A DNA stretch of 64,000 nucleotides from Actinoplanes teichomyceticus ATCC 31121 (GTDB lineage: Bacteria > Actinomycetota > Actinomycetes > Mycobacteriales > Micromonosporaceae): positions 6,292,501 to 6,356,500 of the forward strand of contig NZ_CP023865.1 in assembly GCF_003711105.1 (NCBI RefSeq), given 5' to 3'. Position numbers and translations under genes: made by a program. Each line of letters starts with the position of its first letter. Positions within the stretch are counted from its first letter, which is position 1. Below, piece by piece: positions 8,079 through 21,886 of the stretch. A model generated the notes under the pieces. It made no database searches, had not been told where the DNA came from, and saw nothing but the letters and a program-made list of their open reading frames with translations.

Positions 8079-8942
8079 ATGGATCTCATGGACCTTGAGC
8101 TGGTGGAGCAGGTGGCGCGCCTGGACGCGTGGCTGGGCGAGGGCGGCGTGGTGGTGCTGAGCGGGGCCGGGCTGTCCACCGACTCCGGCATCCCGGATTA
8201 CCGGGGCCCGTCCGGCTCGGCCCGGCGCAACACCCCGATGACGTATCAGACCTTCACCGGCGATCCGCTGGCCCGGCGGCGCTACTGGGCGCGCAGCCAC
8301 CTCGGCTGGCGGACGATCGGCCGGGCCCGGCCCAACGACGGGCACCGGGCGGTGGCCCGCTGGCAGCGGCTCGGCCTGCTGCACGGGGTGATCACCCAGA
8401 ACGTGGACGGGCTGCACCAGGCGGCCGGCGCCGCCGACGTGGTGGAGCTGCACGGGAACCTGGCCCGGATCACCTGCCTGGACTGCGGGGAGCTGACCGG
8501 CCGGGCGGATCTTCAGCGGCGGCTGACCGCGGCGAACCCGGGCTTCACCGCGGTGGCCGCGGCGGTGAACGCGGACGGCGACGTCGAGCTGGAGGAGAGC
8601 GCCCTGGACGGCTTCGTGGTGGTGGACTGCCTGGCGTGCGGCGGGGTGCTCAAACCGGACGTGGTGTATTTCGGCGAGACGGTGCCGGCCGACCGGGTGT
8701 CCCGGGCGTTCGAGCTGGTCGCCGGGGCGCGGACGCTGCTGGTCCTGGGCTCGTCACTGACCGTGATGTCCGGGCGCCGGTTCGTGCTGCGCGCGGTGAA
8801 GCAGGGGGTGCGGGTGGCGATCGTGAACCGGGGCGTGACGCGCGGCGAGCCGTACGCCGATCTGCTGATCGACGCGCCGCTCGGCGTGGTGCTGCCGAAT
8901 CTCGCCCGGCAGACCGATACGTACCGATTGTTGCCGCACTGA
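8079..8942 (+). CDS. Sir2-family NAD-dependent protein deacylase
   Basis: The 287-residue sirtuin has the NAD-binding [15 protein letters not shown] motif (residues 29-43), TQNVDGLH, the catalytic His in VELHGN, a zinc-binding CxxC pair (CLDCG and CLACG), GSSLTVMSG and IVNRG. All catalytic elements are present. It removes acyl groups from lysines using NAD. The ATG at 8079 follows GAGGG with only three intervening bases; an in-frame ATG at 8088 is an alternative. It is divergent from the small membrane gene ending at 7636. Confidence 0.93.
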   Translation: MDLMDLELVEQVARLDAWLGEGGVVVLSGAGLSTDSGIPDYRGPSGSARRNTPMTYQTFTGDPLARRRYWARSHLGWRTIGRARPNDGHRAVARWQRLGLLHGVITQNVDGLHQAAGAADVVELHGNLARITCLDCGELTGRADLQRRLTAANPGFTAVAAAVNADGDVELEESALDGFVVVDCLACGGVLKPDVVYFGETVPADRVSRAFELVAGARTLLVLGSSLTVMSGRRFVLRAVKQGVRVAIVNRGVTRGEPYADLLIDAPLGVVLPNLARQTDTYRLLPH

Positions 8943-9030
8943 ACGAGCGCGGGTCACGCCGGTTATCGGAACGAAACCTAAATAGATCTCCCGGCACATT
9001 GACGTGACGGCCCTCACTGGGGTTGACTGC

Positions 9031-9078
9031 CGAAACCGGTCCCGAAACCGGTTCCGACCCCCGGCGAAACCGGCCGGT
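9031..9078. promoter_or_regulatory. probable LacI-family operator cluster
   Basis: Three copies of CGAAACCGG begin at 9031, 9043 and 9064. The middle one is a near-perfect 14-bp palindrome, CGAAACCGGTTCCG (9043-9056), centred on AACCGGTT with a central CG step as in LacI-family operators. The cluster sits 43-68 bp upstream of the lacI-type start, implying autoregulation and control of the transport operon. Confidence 0.65.
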
Positions 9079-9098
9079 AACACAACCTCGGAGGAGCT

Positions 9099-10103
9099 GT
9101 GCCGATCACCATCGCCGACGTGGCGGCGCGGGCCAAGGTGAGCAAGACCACCGTGTCCCGGGTTCTCAACGGCAAGGGTGAGCTGGACGAGTCGACCGCC
9201 GCCCGGGTCCGTGCGGTGATCGACGAGCTCGGCTACGTCCCCAGCGCCCGGGCGGTCAACCTCGCCCGGGGCCGCACCCGGGTGATCGGCATGCTGGTGC
9301 CCTCGCTGACCTGGCCCTGGATGGGCGAGGTGCTGCAGGGCGCGGTGGACGTGCTGGAGGCCGAGGAGTACGGCCTGCTGCTGTTCACCTGCAACCGCGG
9401 CGACGAATCGATGCGCCAGTTCGCCGCGCAGGTCGCCGCCAAGTCGTTCGACGGCCTGCTGGCGATCGAGCCGGAGGGCACCCTGGACTATCTGGCCACG
9501 CTGCACCGGCGCGGCCTGCCGATGGTGCTCATCGACGATCGTGACCAGCTGTCCGGCGGCCAGATCCCGACCGTCGGCACCACCAACCACGACGGGGCGG
9601 CCGACGCCGCGCGGCACCTGCTGGAGATCGGGCGCCACAAACCGCTCGTGATCACCGGCCCGGCCCGCTTCGGCTGCACCGAGCAGCGCACCGACGGCTT
9701 CGCCTCGGTCTTCGCCGCCGCCGGGCGCCCGATCCCGGCCGGGCACGTGATGCCCGGCGACTTCACCGTCGCCGCCGGAGCCGAGGGGGTACGGCAGGCG
9801 ATCGCCGCCGGCCTCGACTTCGACGCCGTCTTCTGCCACAACGACCTCTGCGCGTTCGGCGCGGCGCAGGCCATCCAGGACACCGGCCGGCGGGTGCCGG
9901 AGGACGTCGCGGTGGTCGGCTTCGACGACATCCCGATGGCGGCACACCACACGCCGCCGCTGTCCACCGTGCACCAGCCGATGCGCGAGATGGGTGAGGC
10001 CGCCGCCCGTACCCTGCTCGCGCACTTCGACGGCACCCCGCTCCCGAACCGGCCGACGGTGATCCCGGCGACCTTCACCGTCCGGGCCTCCACACAGGCC
10101 TGA
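9099..10103 (+). CDS. LacI-family transcriptional regulator
   Basis: The 334-residue protein has an N-terminal HTH ([20 protein letters not shown]), hinge helix ([13 protein letters not shown]) and a complete periplasmic-binding-like sensor domain ending in [19 protein letters not shown]. The GTG at 9099 follows GGAGGAG. It is the first gene of a locus encoding a transporter and a GH1 enzyme in the same direction, so a sugar, most likely an oligo-beta-glucoside, is the probable effector. It is analogous to CebR-type control in other actinomycetes but its own operator motif differs from the CebR box. Confidence 0.92.
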   Translation: MPITIADVAARAKVSKTTVSRVLNGKGELDESTAARVRAVIDELGYVPSARAVNLARGRTRVIGMLVPSLTWPWMGEVLQGAVDVLEAEEYGLLLFTCNRGDESMRQFAAQVAAKSFDGLLAIEPEGTLDYLATLHRRGLPMVLIDDRDQLSGGQIPTVGTTNHDGAADAARHLLEIGRHKPLVITGPARFGCTEQRTDGFASVFAAAGRPIPAGHVMPGDFTVAAGAEGVRQAIAAGLDFDAVFCHNDLCAFGAAQAIQDTGRRVPEDVAVVGFDDIPMAAHHTPPLSTVHQPMREMGEAAARTLLAHFDGTPLPNRPTVIPATFTVRASTQA

Positions 10104-10265
10104 CACCCCCTCTCGTCCGCGCCCAGAGCACACATCGGTTCGACCGGCCGTGAGGCCGGGCGGGCACCCCCGCGCACCTCGGGGCCGGCGGCCGCCGGTC
10201 ACGCGATGCCGCACGCCCTCCGGGCACCCTCTCACCCGAAAATCGCTATCCGAGGAGATTCTCCG

Positions 10266-11954
10266 ATGCAGAGAAGGAAGCTGTTCGGCATCGCCCTGGC
10301 GGGCGTGCTCGCCACGGGCGGCCTGTCCGCGTGCGGCGACTCGCCGAACGCCAACAAGGACTCCGCCAACAAGGGCAAGGCCGCCGAGTTCCTGTCGATC
10401 GGCATGCCGAACGGCACCGTGACCGAGAACAACAACCCGTTCATCGGCACCTCGGCGGGCGCCTCGCTCGGCTACCGCTGGACCATCTACGAGCCCCTCG
10501 GCATGTGGAACAACGTCAAGCCGGCCGACCCGGCCAAGCCGTGGCTGGCCAGCGAGATCAAGTGGGCGGACGACTACAAGGCGCTGGACGTCACCATCCG
10601 CGACGGCGCGACCTGGTCCGACGGCCAGAAGCTGACCGCCGAGGACGTCGCGTACACGTTCAACCTGGTCAAGTCGAACGAGGCGCTGAACATCTTCGCC
10701 ATCCCCCTCGACCAGATCACCGTCGACGGCAGCAAGGTGAAGATCACCTTCAAGTCGTCGCAGTTCACCACGTGGCACAAGATCATCAGCCAGATCCCGA
10801 TCGTGCCGAAGCACATCTGGGAGAAGATCTCCGACCCGGCCGCCGACCCGATCAAGCAGCCGGTCGGCAGCGGGCCGTACACCCTCAAGACGTTCAGCCA
10901 GCAGGGCATCGTGCTGGAGCGCCGGGAGAGCGGTTACTGGCAGGAGAAGCCGGCGGTCAAGGAGCTGCGCTACACGTCGTACACCGACAACAACGCGCAG
11001 ACCACCGCGCTGGCCACCGGCGCCTCGGAGTGGAGCTTCGTCTTCATCCCGAACTACCAGCAGACCTTCGTCGCCAAGGACCCGGAGCACTTCAAGGTCT
11101 GGGCGCCGGGCGTGCTGGGCATCCACGGCCTCTACATCAACACCACCCGCAAGCCGTTCGACGACCCGGCGCTGCGCCGGGCGATGAACATGGTCATCAA
11201 CCGGGCGGACATCTTCAACCAGGCCGAGGCCGGCTACTTCCACCCCGAGCTGAAGAACGTCACCGGTCTGCCGGAGGGCGCGGGTGACCCGTTCGTCACC
11301 GACGCCTACAAGGGCAAGACCTTCTCGGTCGACGTCGAGGGCGCCAAGACGCTGCTCACCGGGGCCGGCTACAAGCTGGAGGGGGACACGCTCAAGGACA
11401 AGAGCGGCAAGCCGGTCACCATCAAGCTGACCGACCCGGCCCCGTGGTCGGACTACCAGACCACTCTGGAGATCATCAAGAGCAACCTCGCCCAGATCGG
11501 CATCAAGGCCACGGTCGAGAAGCCGAACCAGAACGTCTGGGACGCCAACGTGCAGAAGGGCGACTTCGACGCCACCGTGCGCTGGACCAACGGCGGTTCG
11601 ACGCCGTTCGACATCTACCAGACGGTGATGGACGGCGACCTGATGAAGCCGATCGGCACCGCCGCGCAGCAGGGCAACTTCGGCCGCTTCAAGAGCCCGG
11701 AGGCGACCGCCGCGCTCAAGGCCTACGCGAACGCCACCAACGAGGCGGACCGCACCGCCGCGCTCGCCACGATCCAGAAGGTCTTCGTGGAGCAGGCCCC
11801 GATGCTGCCGATCGGCTCGGACAACGTCGGTGGCGCGTACAGCACCAAGAACTGGGTCGGCTGGCCGTCGGACAGCGACCCGTACGCCCCGAGCCAGCCC
11901 ACCCAGTCCGGCGCGCTCGACGTGATCATGCACCTCAAGCCCGCCAACTCCTGA
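10266..11954 (+). CDS. ABC transporter substrate-binding lipoprotein (SBP_bac_5 family)
   Basis: The 562-residue protein has a lipoprotein signal peptide (basic MQRRK, hydrophobic core, LSAC lipobox) and the OppA/DppA-type fold: [20 protein letters not shown] and [12 protein letters not shown] near the N-terminus are family hallmarks. Cluster 5 proteins bind peptides, but several bind cello- or manno-oligosaccharides. The GH1 neighbour and LacI regulator favour an oligosaccharide here. GAGGAG lies eight bases before the ATG. It starts 162 bp after the regulator and is followed by a strong hairpin that probably keeps its transcript more abundant than the rest of the operon. Confidence 0.92.
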   Translation: MQRRKLFGIALAGVLATGGLSACGDSPNANKDSANKGKAAEFLSIGMPNGTVTENNNPFIGTSAGASLGYRWTIYEPLGMWNNVKPADPAKPWLASEIKWADDYKALDVTIRDGATWSDGQKLTAEDVAYTFNLVKSNEALNIFAIPLDQITVDGSKVKITFKSSQFTTWHKIISQIPIVPKHIWEKISDPAADPIKQPVGSGPYTLKTFSQQGIVLERRESGYWQEKPAVKELRYTSYTDNNAQTTALATGASEWSFVFIPNYQQTFVAKDPEHFKVWAPGVLGIHGLYINTTRKPFDDPALRRAMNMVINRADIFNQAEAGYFHPELKNVTGLPEGAGDPFVTDAYKGKTFSVDVEGAKTLLTGAGYKLEGDTLKDKSGKPVTIKLTDPAPWSDYQTTLEIIKSNLAQIGIKATVEKPNQNVWDANVQKGDFDATVRWTNGGSTPFDIYQTVMDGDLMKPIGTAAQQGNFGRFKSPEATAALKAYANATNEADRTAALATIQKVFVEQAPMLPIGSDNVGGAYSTKNWVGWPSDSDPYAPSQPTQSGALDVIMHLKPANS

Positions 11955-11961
11955 TCGTCCA

Positions 11962-11992
11962 GCGGGCGCCCCGGCACGTGCGGGGCGCCCGC
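11962..11992 (+). terminator. 12-bp-stem intercistronic hairpin
   Basis: GCGGGCGCCCCG (11962-11973) pairs perfectly with CGGGGCGCCCGC (11981-11992) across a 7-nt loop, with no T-tract. Lying between the binding-protein gene and the first ATPase gene, it probably stabilises the upstream mRNA or partially terminates transcription. Confidence 0.75.
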
Positions 11993-12020
11993 GCCCACCC
12001 CTGCTACTAAGGAAACCGGC

Positions 12021-13081
12021 ATGACGTCGATCCCCGACGCGAAAGCGCCGGCCGACGAGGTGGTGCTTGAGGCGATCGGCCTGACCAAGCACTTCCCCGT
12101 CCGCCGGAAGCTGCGCGACCTCTTCTCCAACCGGAAGGATGCGGTTCACGCCGTCGACGACGTGAACCTCACGCTCCGCCGCGGCCGGGTGGTGGCCCTG
12201 GTCGGCGAGTCCGGCTCGGGCAAGTCCACCATCGCCCGCCTGCTCGCCCAGCTGTATCCCCGCACCGGCGGGGACATCCAGCTGCACGGCGAGTCGACCA
12301 GGGTCAAGGGGGGCGCGGCGTTCCGCCGGTACTGCTCCCGGGTTCAGATGATCTTCCAGGACCCGTTCGCGTCGCTGAACCCGACACACACCATCCGGTA
12401 CCACCTGACCCGGTCGCTGAAGATCCACGACAACGCCGGGAAGAGCGCGGCGGACCTGGACCGGGCGCTGCACGAGCTGCTGCAGCAGGTGCAGCTCACC
12501 CCGCCGGAGCGGTACCTGGACAAGTTCCCGCACGAGCTCTCCGGCGGCCAGCGCCAGCGGGTGGCGATCGCCCGGGCGCTCGGCGCGCACCCGGAGGCGC
12601 TGCTCGCCGACGAGCCGGTGTCCATGCTGGACGTCTCGATCCGGCTCGGTGTGCTGAACCTGCTGCGCGACCTGCGCGACCGGCTCAACCTGGCGATCCT
12701 CTACATCACCCATGACATCGCGTCGGCGCGCTACTTCGCGGACGAGACGATGGTGATGTACGCCGGCCGGATGGTCGAGGGCGGCGACAGCGAGACGGTG
12801 ACCCAGTCACCGGCCCACCCGTACACGAAACTGCTGATCTCCTCGGCGCCGGACCCGGACCGCCTGGCCGGCGGGAGCGACGGCGCGGCCGGGGACGCCG
12901 GCAACGGCGAACCGCCCAGCCTGATCCACCCGCCGTCCGGCTGCCGGTTCCACCCGCGCTGTCCGGCCGCGATGGACCGCTGTCGCACCGACCTGCCGGT
13001 GCCGTTGCAGATCGGTGACGCGCCCGGGCACTGGGCCGCCTGCTGGCTCTACGACGGGAACGAGAAGGCCGAGGTGGCCAA

Positions 13082-13085
<4 letters not shown>
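12021..13085 (+). CDS. ABC transporter ATP-binding protein, OppF-like
   Basis: The 354-residue ATPase has Walker [11 protein letters not shown]-loop ([12 protein letters not shown]), signature [15 protein letters not shown], Walker B LLADEP and switch His (ITHDIAS). The C-terminal oligopeptide/dipeptide extension has four Cys ([16 protein letters not shown] plus a later Cys), which in this subfamily can hold an iron-sulfur cluster. It energises the two permeases downstream. Its stop overlaps the GTG of the first permease by four bases. Position before the permeases, rather than after, is less common for Opp operons. Confidence 0.93.
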
Positions 13086-14062
<977 letters not shown>

Positions 14063-14065
14063 CCG

Positions 14066-16128
<2,063 letters not shown>

Positions 16129-16132
16129 AGCA

Positions 16133-16166
16133 GAGGGCCGGCCCCCTGCCGTCGGGGCCGGCCCTC
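16133..16166 (+). terminator. 13-bp-stem hairpin after the transport genes
   Basis: GAGGGCCGGCCCC (16133-16145) pairs perfectly with GGGGCCGGCCCTC (16154-16166). There is no T-tract. It separates the last ATPase gene from the GH1 gene and may attenuate transcription into it. Confidence 0.75.
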
Positions 16167-16171
16167 ACTGA

Positions 16172-17499
<1,328 letters not shown>

Positions 17500-17503
<4 letters not shown>

Positions 17504-18324
17504 GCGACTATCGGAGCATCAACCGAGCCAACTGGGACGAGCGGGCCACCGCGCACGCCGCGTCGCCCGGCTACCGCGTCGAGCGGTTCGCCACCGACCC
17601 GGCGTACCTGAGCGAGGTGGTCCGCTTCGACCTGCCCCGGCTCGGCGACGTCACCGGCCTGCGCGGCGTGCACCTGCAGTGCCACATCGGCACCGACACC
17701 GTCTCGCTGTCCCGGCTCGGCGCCCGGATGACCGGCCTGGACTTCTCCGGCGTCTCCCTGGAGCAGGCCCGGACGGTGGCTGCCCGGGCCGGCGCCGAGA
17801 TCGACTTCGTGCAGAGCGACGTGTACCGCGCCCGGGACGCGCTGGACGGTGAGTTCGACCTGGTCTACACCGGCATCGGCGCGCTCGGCTGGCTGCCCGA
17901 CATCAGGCGCTGGGCCACCACGGTGGCGTCCCTGCTGGCGCCCGGCGGCCGGCTCTTCATCCGGGAGGGCCACCCGATCCTGCGGGCGTGCGACTACGAC
18001 CGCACCGACGACGTGATCGCCCTGGCCGAGCCGTACTTCGAGCATGTCGAGCCGCAGGTGTACGACGAGCCCGGCACGTACGTGGAGACCGACCGCGAGT
18101 TCGTGCACACCGTCACCCACGAGTGGAACCACGGCCTCGGCGAGATCGTCACCGCGGTGCTGGACGCCGGCCTGACCCTGACCGGGCTGGTCGAGCACCA
18201 GAGCGTGCCGTGGAACGCGCTGCCCGGCCGGATGCGCCAGCTCCCGGACGGCGAGTGGCAGCTGGCCGACCGCCCGCAGCGGCTCCCGCACACGTACACC
18301 CTGCAGGCGCGCAAGGCGGGTTAG
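17500..18324 (+). CDS. class I SAM-dependent methyltransferase
   Basis: The 274-residue protein carries a SAM-binding core: VHLQCHIGTDTVSLSRLGA (motif I variant), MTGLDFSGVSLEQA, then LAPGGRLFIREGHP. This composition matches actinobacterial small-molecule methyltransferases of unknown substrate. The GTG start overlaps the GH1 stop by four bases, so it belongs to the same transcript and could be co-translated. Its stop codon overlaps a GGDEF remnant on the other strand. Confidence 0.87.
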
Positions 18325-18386
18325 GCGGCCTCGACGCGGTTGCGGCCGGCGTGCCCGGCGGCGTACGGCAGATCGTCGGCCCGGTG
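18321..18386 (-). pseudogene. C-terminal scrap of a GGDEF (diguanylate cyclase) gene
   Basis: On the minus strand this reads HRADDLPYAAGHAGRNRVEA then Ala and stop. This is the characteristic last helix of GGDEF domains (consensus RAD..LY.AK..GRNRV). Nothing upstream continues the domain, because the SARP gene lies there. I read it as the surviving tail of a deleted cyclic-di-GMP synthase gene. Confidence 0.5.
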
Positions 18387-18458
18387 CGCCGGCCGGCGCC
18401 ACCCCGGGCGACCGCCGCGGCCGGCTCCGCCTCGGACCGGCGCGGTCGCCCAGCCCGG

Positions 18459-21400
18459 TCAGCGTTCTGTCACGCCGCCCGCCGGGGAGACGCCCGCCTC
18501 GGCGTTGATCCGGTCGGCCGCATCCCGCAGTCGCGCGCGGTCGGGCGGTGGTCCGATCCTGGACAGGAGCGTCAGCGCACGAGCTTCGAGGATGCGGTAG
18601 GCATTGAGCTGTGCGGCATCGAGCGCGGCGTACGCCCGCTCGGCCGCCCCCGGCATACCGACGAGCGCCTCGGCCTCGGCCGTGACGATCTGCGCCCGAG
18701 TCCGGTGGTGTGGGGCGTCCACCTCCGCCGCCAGCCGCAATGCCTCGCGGAGGTGCGTCAGCGCTGCGGCGTGCGATCCCCCGGCCAGCAGCGCTTCGCC
18801 GAGGGTGATGAGCACGCCGCAATGACTGGCGCGGTCACCCATCGCTTCGACGGCGGTGAGCGACGCACGGGACAGGCGCCCCGCCTCGGCGTGCTCGCCG
18901 CGGGCCAGGTGCGCCTGCGCGACCTCGTCGGTCAGCTGCACCGCGGCGACGTGGAATCCGGCCGCCCGCGCGGCTGCCAACGATCGGTGCAGATACGGCA
19001 TGGCCTCATCGAGCCGGCCCATCTCCCGCAGGATCATTCCCAGGTTGCCGCTGTTCACCGTCTCGGCGGCATCGTCGCCCGCGCGGTGGTTGATCTCCCA
19101 CGCTTCCTCGACGAACCTCAGCGCATCCGGCAGCCGCCCCATCTCCCGGCTCAGCATGCCCAGGTCGTTCAGGGTGACCGCGCGAACGTACGCATGGGCC
19201 GCGGTCGTGCACTCGGCGAGAGATCTTGTGTAATAGCCCAACGCTGAGCGGTGATCGCCGAGGGCCAGCTCCACCAGACCGATGTTGTGCAGCAGGTACG
19301 CGGTGGCCAGGGTCCAGCCGCACCGTCGCGCCAGGTCCAGTGCCTCCTGGTAGTGCTCGAGCGACCGGCGCAGCTCGCCCACCGACCAGTGGGCCTGACC
19401 CAGGGTCTGGTGCATGGCGGCCTGCCCGCTGAGGTTGCCGGATCGGACCGCGGCGGCCAGCCCGGCGTTGCTCGTGGTGAACCACTCGGCGGTGTGACGG
19501 CCGTAGAAGAAGAAGCCGCGCAGCTGGTCGGCGATGCGCCAGGCGTAGTCGGCGGGGCCGTGCTGTGCGGCATGGACGACGGCAGCCACCACCTCCGGCA
19601 GGTCGGCCTGCAGCCAGTCGATCGCGGCAGCGCGGGATGTGAAGGAGTGCTCGGCGGCCTCGCACGGCAACCGCACCATGTTCGGGTGTTGCAGCCGGGC
19701 GACCGCGGCAACCCGCGCATAGTAGAAGTCGAGCAGGCGGCGGACCGCTGCGGTGAGCTCGCCGGGTTCGCCGAGCGTGGCTGCCGTTTCGGCGGCGAAC
19801 AGCCGGACCAGGTCGTGGTAACGGAACCGATCCGGCGCGGGGGTGTCCATCAGACTGGCGTCCACCAGGTCGTCGAGCAGCCGCTCCGCCTCCCGTTCGG
19901 CACAGCCGAGCAGCGCGGCGGCCGAATCCGGCCGTAACTCGGCCACCGGCGCGATCCCGAAGAAGCTGAACGCCTCCGCCGTGCGCGGCTCCAACGATCG
20001 GTAGCTGAGCCGCACGCTGGCCCGGACCTCGAGGTCGCCGGCGCGCAGTTCGTCCAGCCGGTGCCGCTGGTCGCGGAGCCGTTCGTCGAGCACCTGCACG
20101 GTCCACGAAGCGCGGTTCGCCAGGCGCACACCCGCGATCCGGATGGCCAGCGGAAGCGCACCACACGCCTGCACCACACGCACGACCGCCGGGGCGTCGC
20201 GGCCGACCCGATCCGCCCCGGCCACCGCGCTCAGCAGGGCGAGTGCCTCCTCCGACGCCATCGCGCCCAGCTCGACGAGCCGTGCGCCCTCCAGATCGGC
20301 CAGTCTCCGGCGGCTGGTCACCAGGACCCCGCAGCCGCCGTGGCCGGGCAACAGCGGGCGTATCTGGCCGGCGTCCTTGGCGTTGTCGAGGATGAGGAGC
20401 ATACGCCGGTCGATGAGCCTGGTCCGGAACAGGGCGGCACTCTCGTCCAGGTCGTGTGGGATGGTGGCGCCGTCCACGCCGAGCGCGCGCAGGAAACGGG
20501 ACAGCACCTCCATCGGGCTGCTCGGCGAGACACCCGCACCGTCCAGGTTGGCGTACAGCTGGCCGTCGGGGTACCGCTCGCGCAGGCGATGCGCCGCGCG
20601 GACGGCGAGCGTGGTCTTGCCCACCCCGGGCACTCCGGAGATCGCGCAGATCGGCACACCGGGGACCGCGCGGTGCTGGTCGCCGATGAAGGCCCGGTCT
20701 ATCGCGCTCAGCTGGGTCTGCCGCCCGACGAAGTCGATCACCGGGGCCGGTGTCTGGAACGGCGCGGTGCGCGGAGACATCGGGCGCGGGCCGGTGACCC
20801 ACTGCCGGCGGAGAACTCGGTCGCGGAAATCGCGGAGCTGGGTGCTGGGGGCGAGGCCGAGTTCGTCGTCGAGGCGGCGGTGGATCTCGTCGTACGCACG
20901 CAGGGCGTCGGACTGTCGCCCCGCGGCGGCCAACGCCACCATCAGATGTCCGTGCACGAGTTCGTGCAGCGGATCCGCCTCGGCCGCGGCGCTCAGGTAG
21001 GGCAGCGAGCGGTCATGACATCCGGCGTCGGCGGCGGCCACCGCGTGCCGCAGGACGGCGTCGACCTGCTCGGCGGCGATCCCGACCACCGCCGGGTGCG
21101 GCCGCAGCGCGTCCAGGTCGGCGAGTGCCGGTCCGCGGCACAGATCGAGCGCGGCCTCCAGGCGGTCGAGTGCGGCGGCTCCGCTCACCGCACGCGCCTC
21201 GGCCAGGTGGGCGCGGAAGGCGAGCAGGTCCAGCCGGGATGCGTCCAACGTGAGCCGGTAGCCGCCGGGCGCGATCGCGACGGCAGCCTCGCCCAGCAGC
21301 CGCCGCAGGCGAGCGACGTACGTGTGGATGAGACTGACCGCGGACGGTGGCGGATCCTCCGGCCACAGGCAGTCGATCAGTTCGTCGCGGGACACGCGCG

Positions 21401-21713
21401 CGGCGGCGGCCACGGCGAGCCGGCCGAGCAGCGTGCGAACCCGCCCGCCCGCCAGCGGCTTGCGATCGACCGTCAGCGGGCCCAGGATGGCGACCGTTGC
21501 CGGCCCGGCGGCCGGCGGCTCCGGCGCCTCCTCGTCGGCGATGGCGAGTGCGGCGCGCAGCCGGCCCAGTGATTTCGGATGCGGGCGGCGGGTACGACCC
21601 TGCTCCAGGTCCCGTATGGTGCCCGCGCTCACCCCGGTGCGGCTGGCGAGCTCGGACTGGGTGAGCCCGGTCCTCTCCCGATAGGCACGCAAGCGTGCGC
21701 CGACATCGTTCAT
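18459..21713 (-). CDS. XRE-SARP-NTPase-TPR regulator (AfsR-like)
   Basis: The 1084-residue regulator has an N-terminal XRE helix-turn-helix (TGLTQSELASRTGVSAGTIR), an OmpR-type SARP DNA-binding domain (about residues 75-160), a BTAD domain (about 165-305, ending ELGLAPSTQLRDF), an NB-ARC NTPase with P-loop ISGVPGVGKTTLAVRA near residue 360 and LLILDNAKDA, and TPR repeats to the end. AfsR/SARP proteins activate secondary-metabolite or developmental genes. The extra XRE domain gives two DNA-binding modules in one chain. The ATG at 21713 follows GGGGG with five bases between. It is divergent from the secreted propeller protein gene. Confidence 0.9.
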   Translation of the reverse strand: MNDVGARLRAYRERTGLTQSELASRTGVSAGTIRDLEQGRTRRPHPKSLGRLRAALAIADEEAPEPPAAGPATVAILGPLTVDRKPLAGGRVRTLLGRLAVAAAARVSRDELIDCLWPEDPPPSAVSLIHTYVARLRRLLGEAAVAIAPGGYRLTLDASRLDLLAFRAHLAEARAVSGAAALDRLEAALDLCRGPALADLDALRPHPAVVGIAAEQVDAVLRHAVAAADAGCHDRSLPYLSAAAEADPLHELVHGHLMVALAAAGRQSDALRAYDEIHRRLDDELGLAPSTQLRDFRDRVLRRQWVTGPRPMSPRTAPFQTPAPVIDFVGRQTQLSAIDRAFIGDQHRAVPGVPICAISGVPGVGKTTLAVRAAHRLRERYPDGQLYANLDGAGVSPSSPMEVLSRFLRALGVDGATIPHDLDESAALFRTRLIDRRMLLILDNAKDAGQIRPLLPGHGGCGVLVTSRRRLADLEGARLVELGAMASEEALALLSAVAGADRVGRDAPAVVRVVQACGALPLAIRIAGVRLANRASWTVQVLDERLRDQRHRLDELRAGDLEVRASVRLSYRSLEPRTAEAFSFFGIAPVAELRPDSAAALLGCAEREAERLLDDLVDASLMDTPAPDRFRYHDLVRLFAAETAATLGEPGELTAAVRRLLDFYYARVAAVARLQHPNMVRLPCEAAEHSFTSRAAAIDWLQADLPEVVAAVVHAAQHGPADYAWRIADQLRGFFFYGRHTAEWFTTSNAGLAAAVRSGNLSGQAAMHQTLGQAHWSVGELRRSLEHYQEALDLARRCGWTLATAYLLHNIGLVELALGDHRSALGYYTRSLAECTTAAHAYVRAVTLNDLGMLSREMGRLPDALRFVEEAWEINHRAGDDAAETVNSGNLGMILREMGRLDEAMPYLHRSLAAARAAGFHVAAVQLTDEVAQAHLARGEHAEAGRLSRASLTAVEAMGDRASHCGVLITLGEALLAGGSHAAALTHLREALRLAAEVDAPHHRTRAQIVTAEAEALVGMPGAAERAYAALDAAQLNAYRILEARALTLLSRIGPPPDRARLRDAADRINAEAGVSPAGGVTER

Positions 21714-21886
21714 GCCAACCCCCCGTGGCATAGATGATCGGCAATTCTAATAAGGGCTGCAAAAGCCGTCTGTCTGCGATCGGACTACGGAACTACGGGA
21801 TTCGCTGTACAGCGGATCTGTGGCGACCGCGCTCATCGTCATCGGTGCCCGCCGATCCGCGGCGGGCTTTCCGGAGAGGAATTTCG

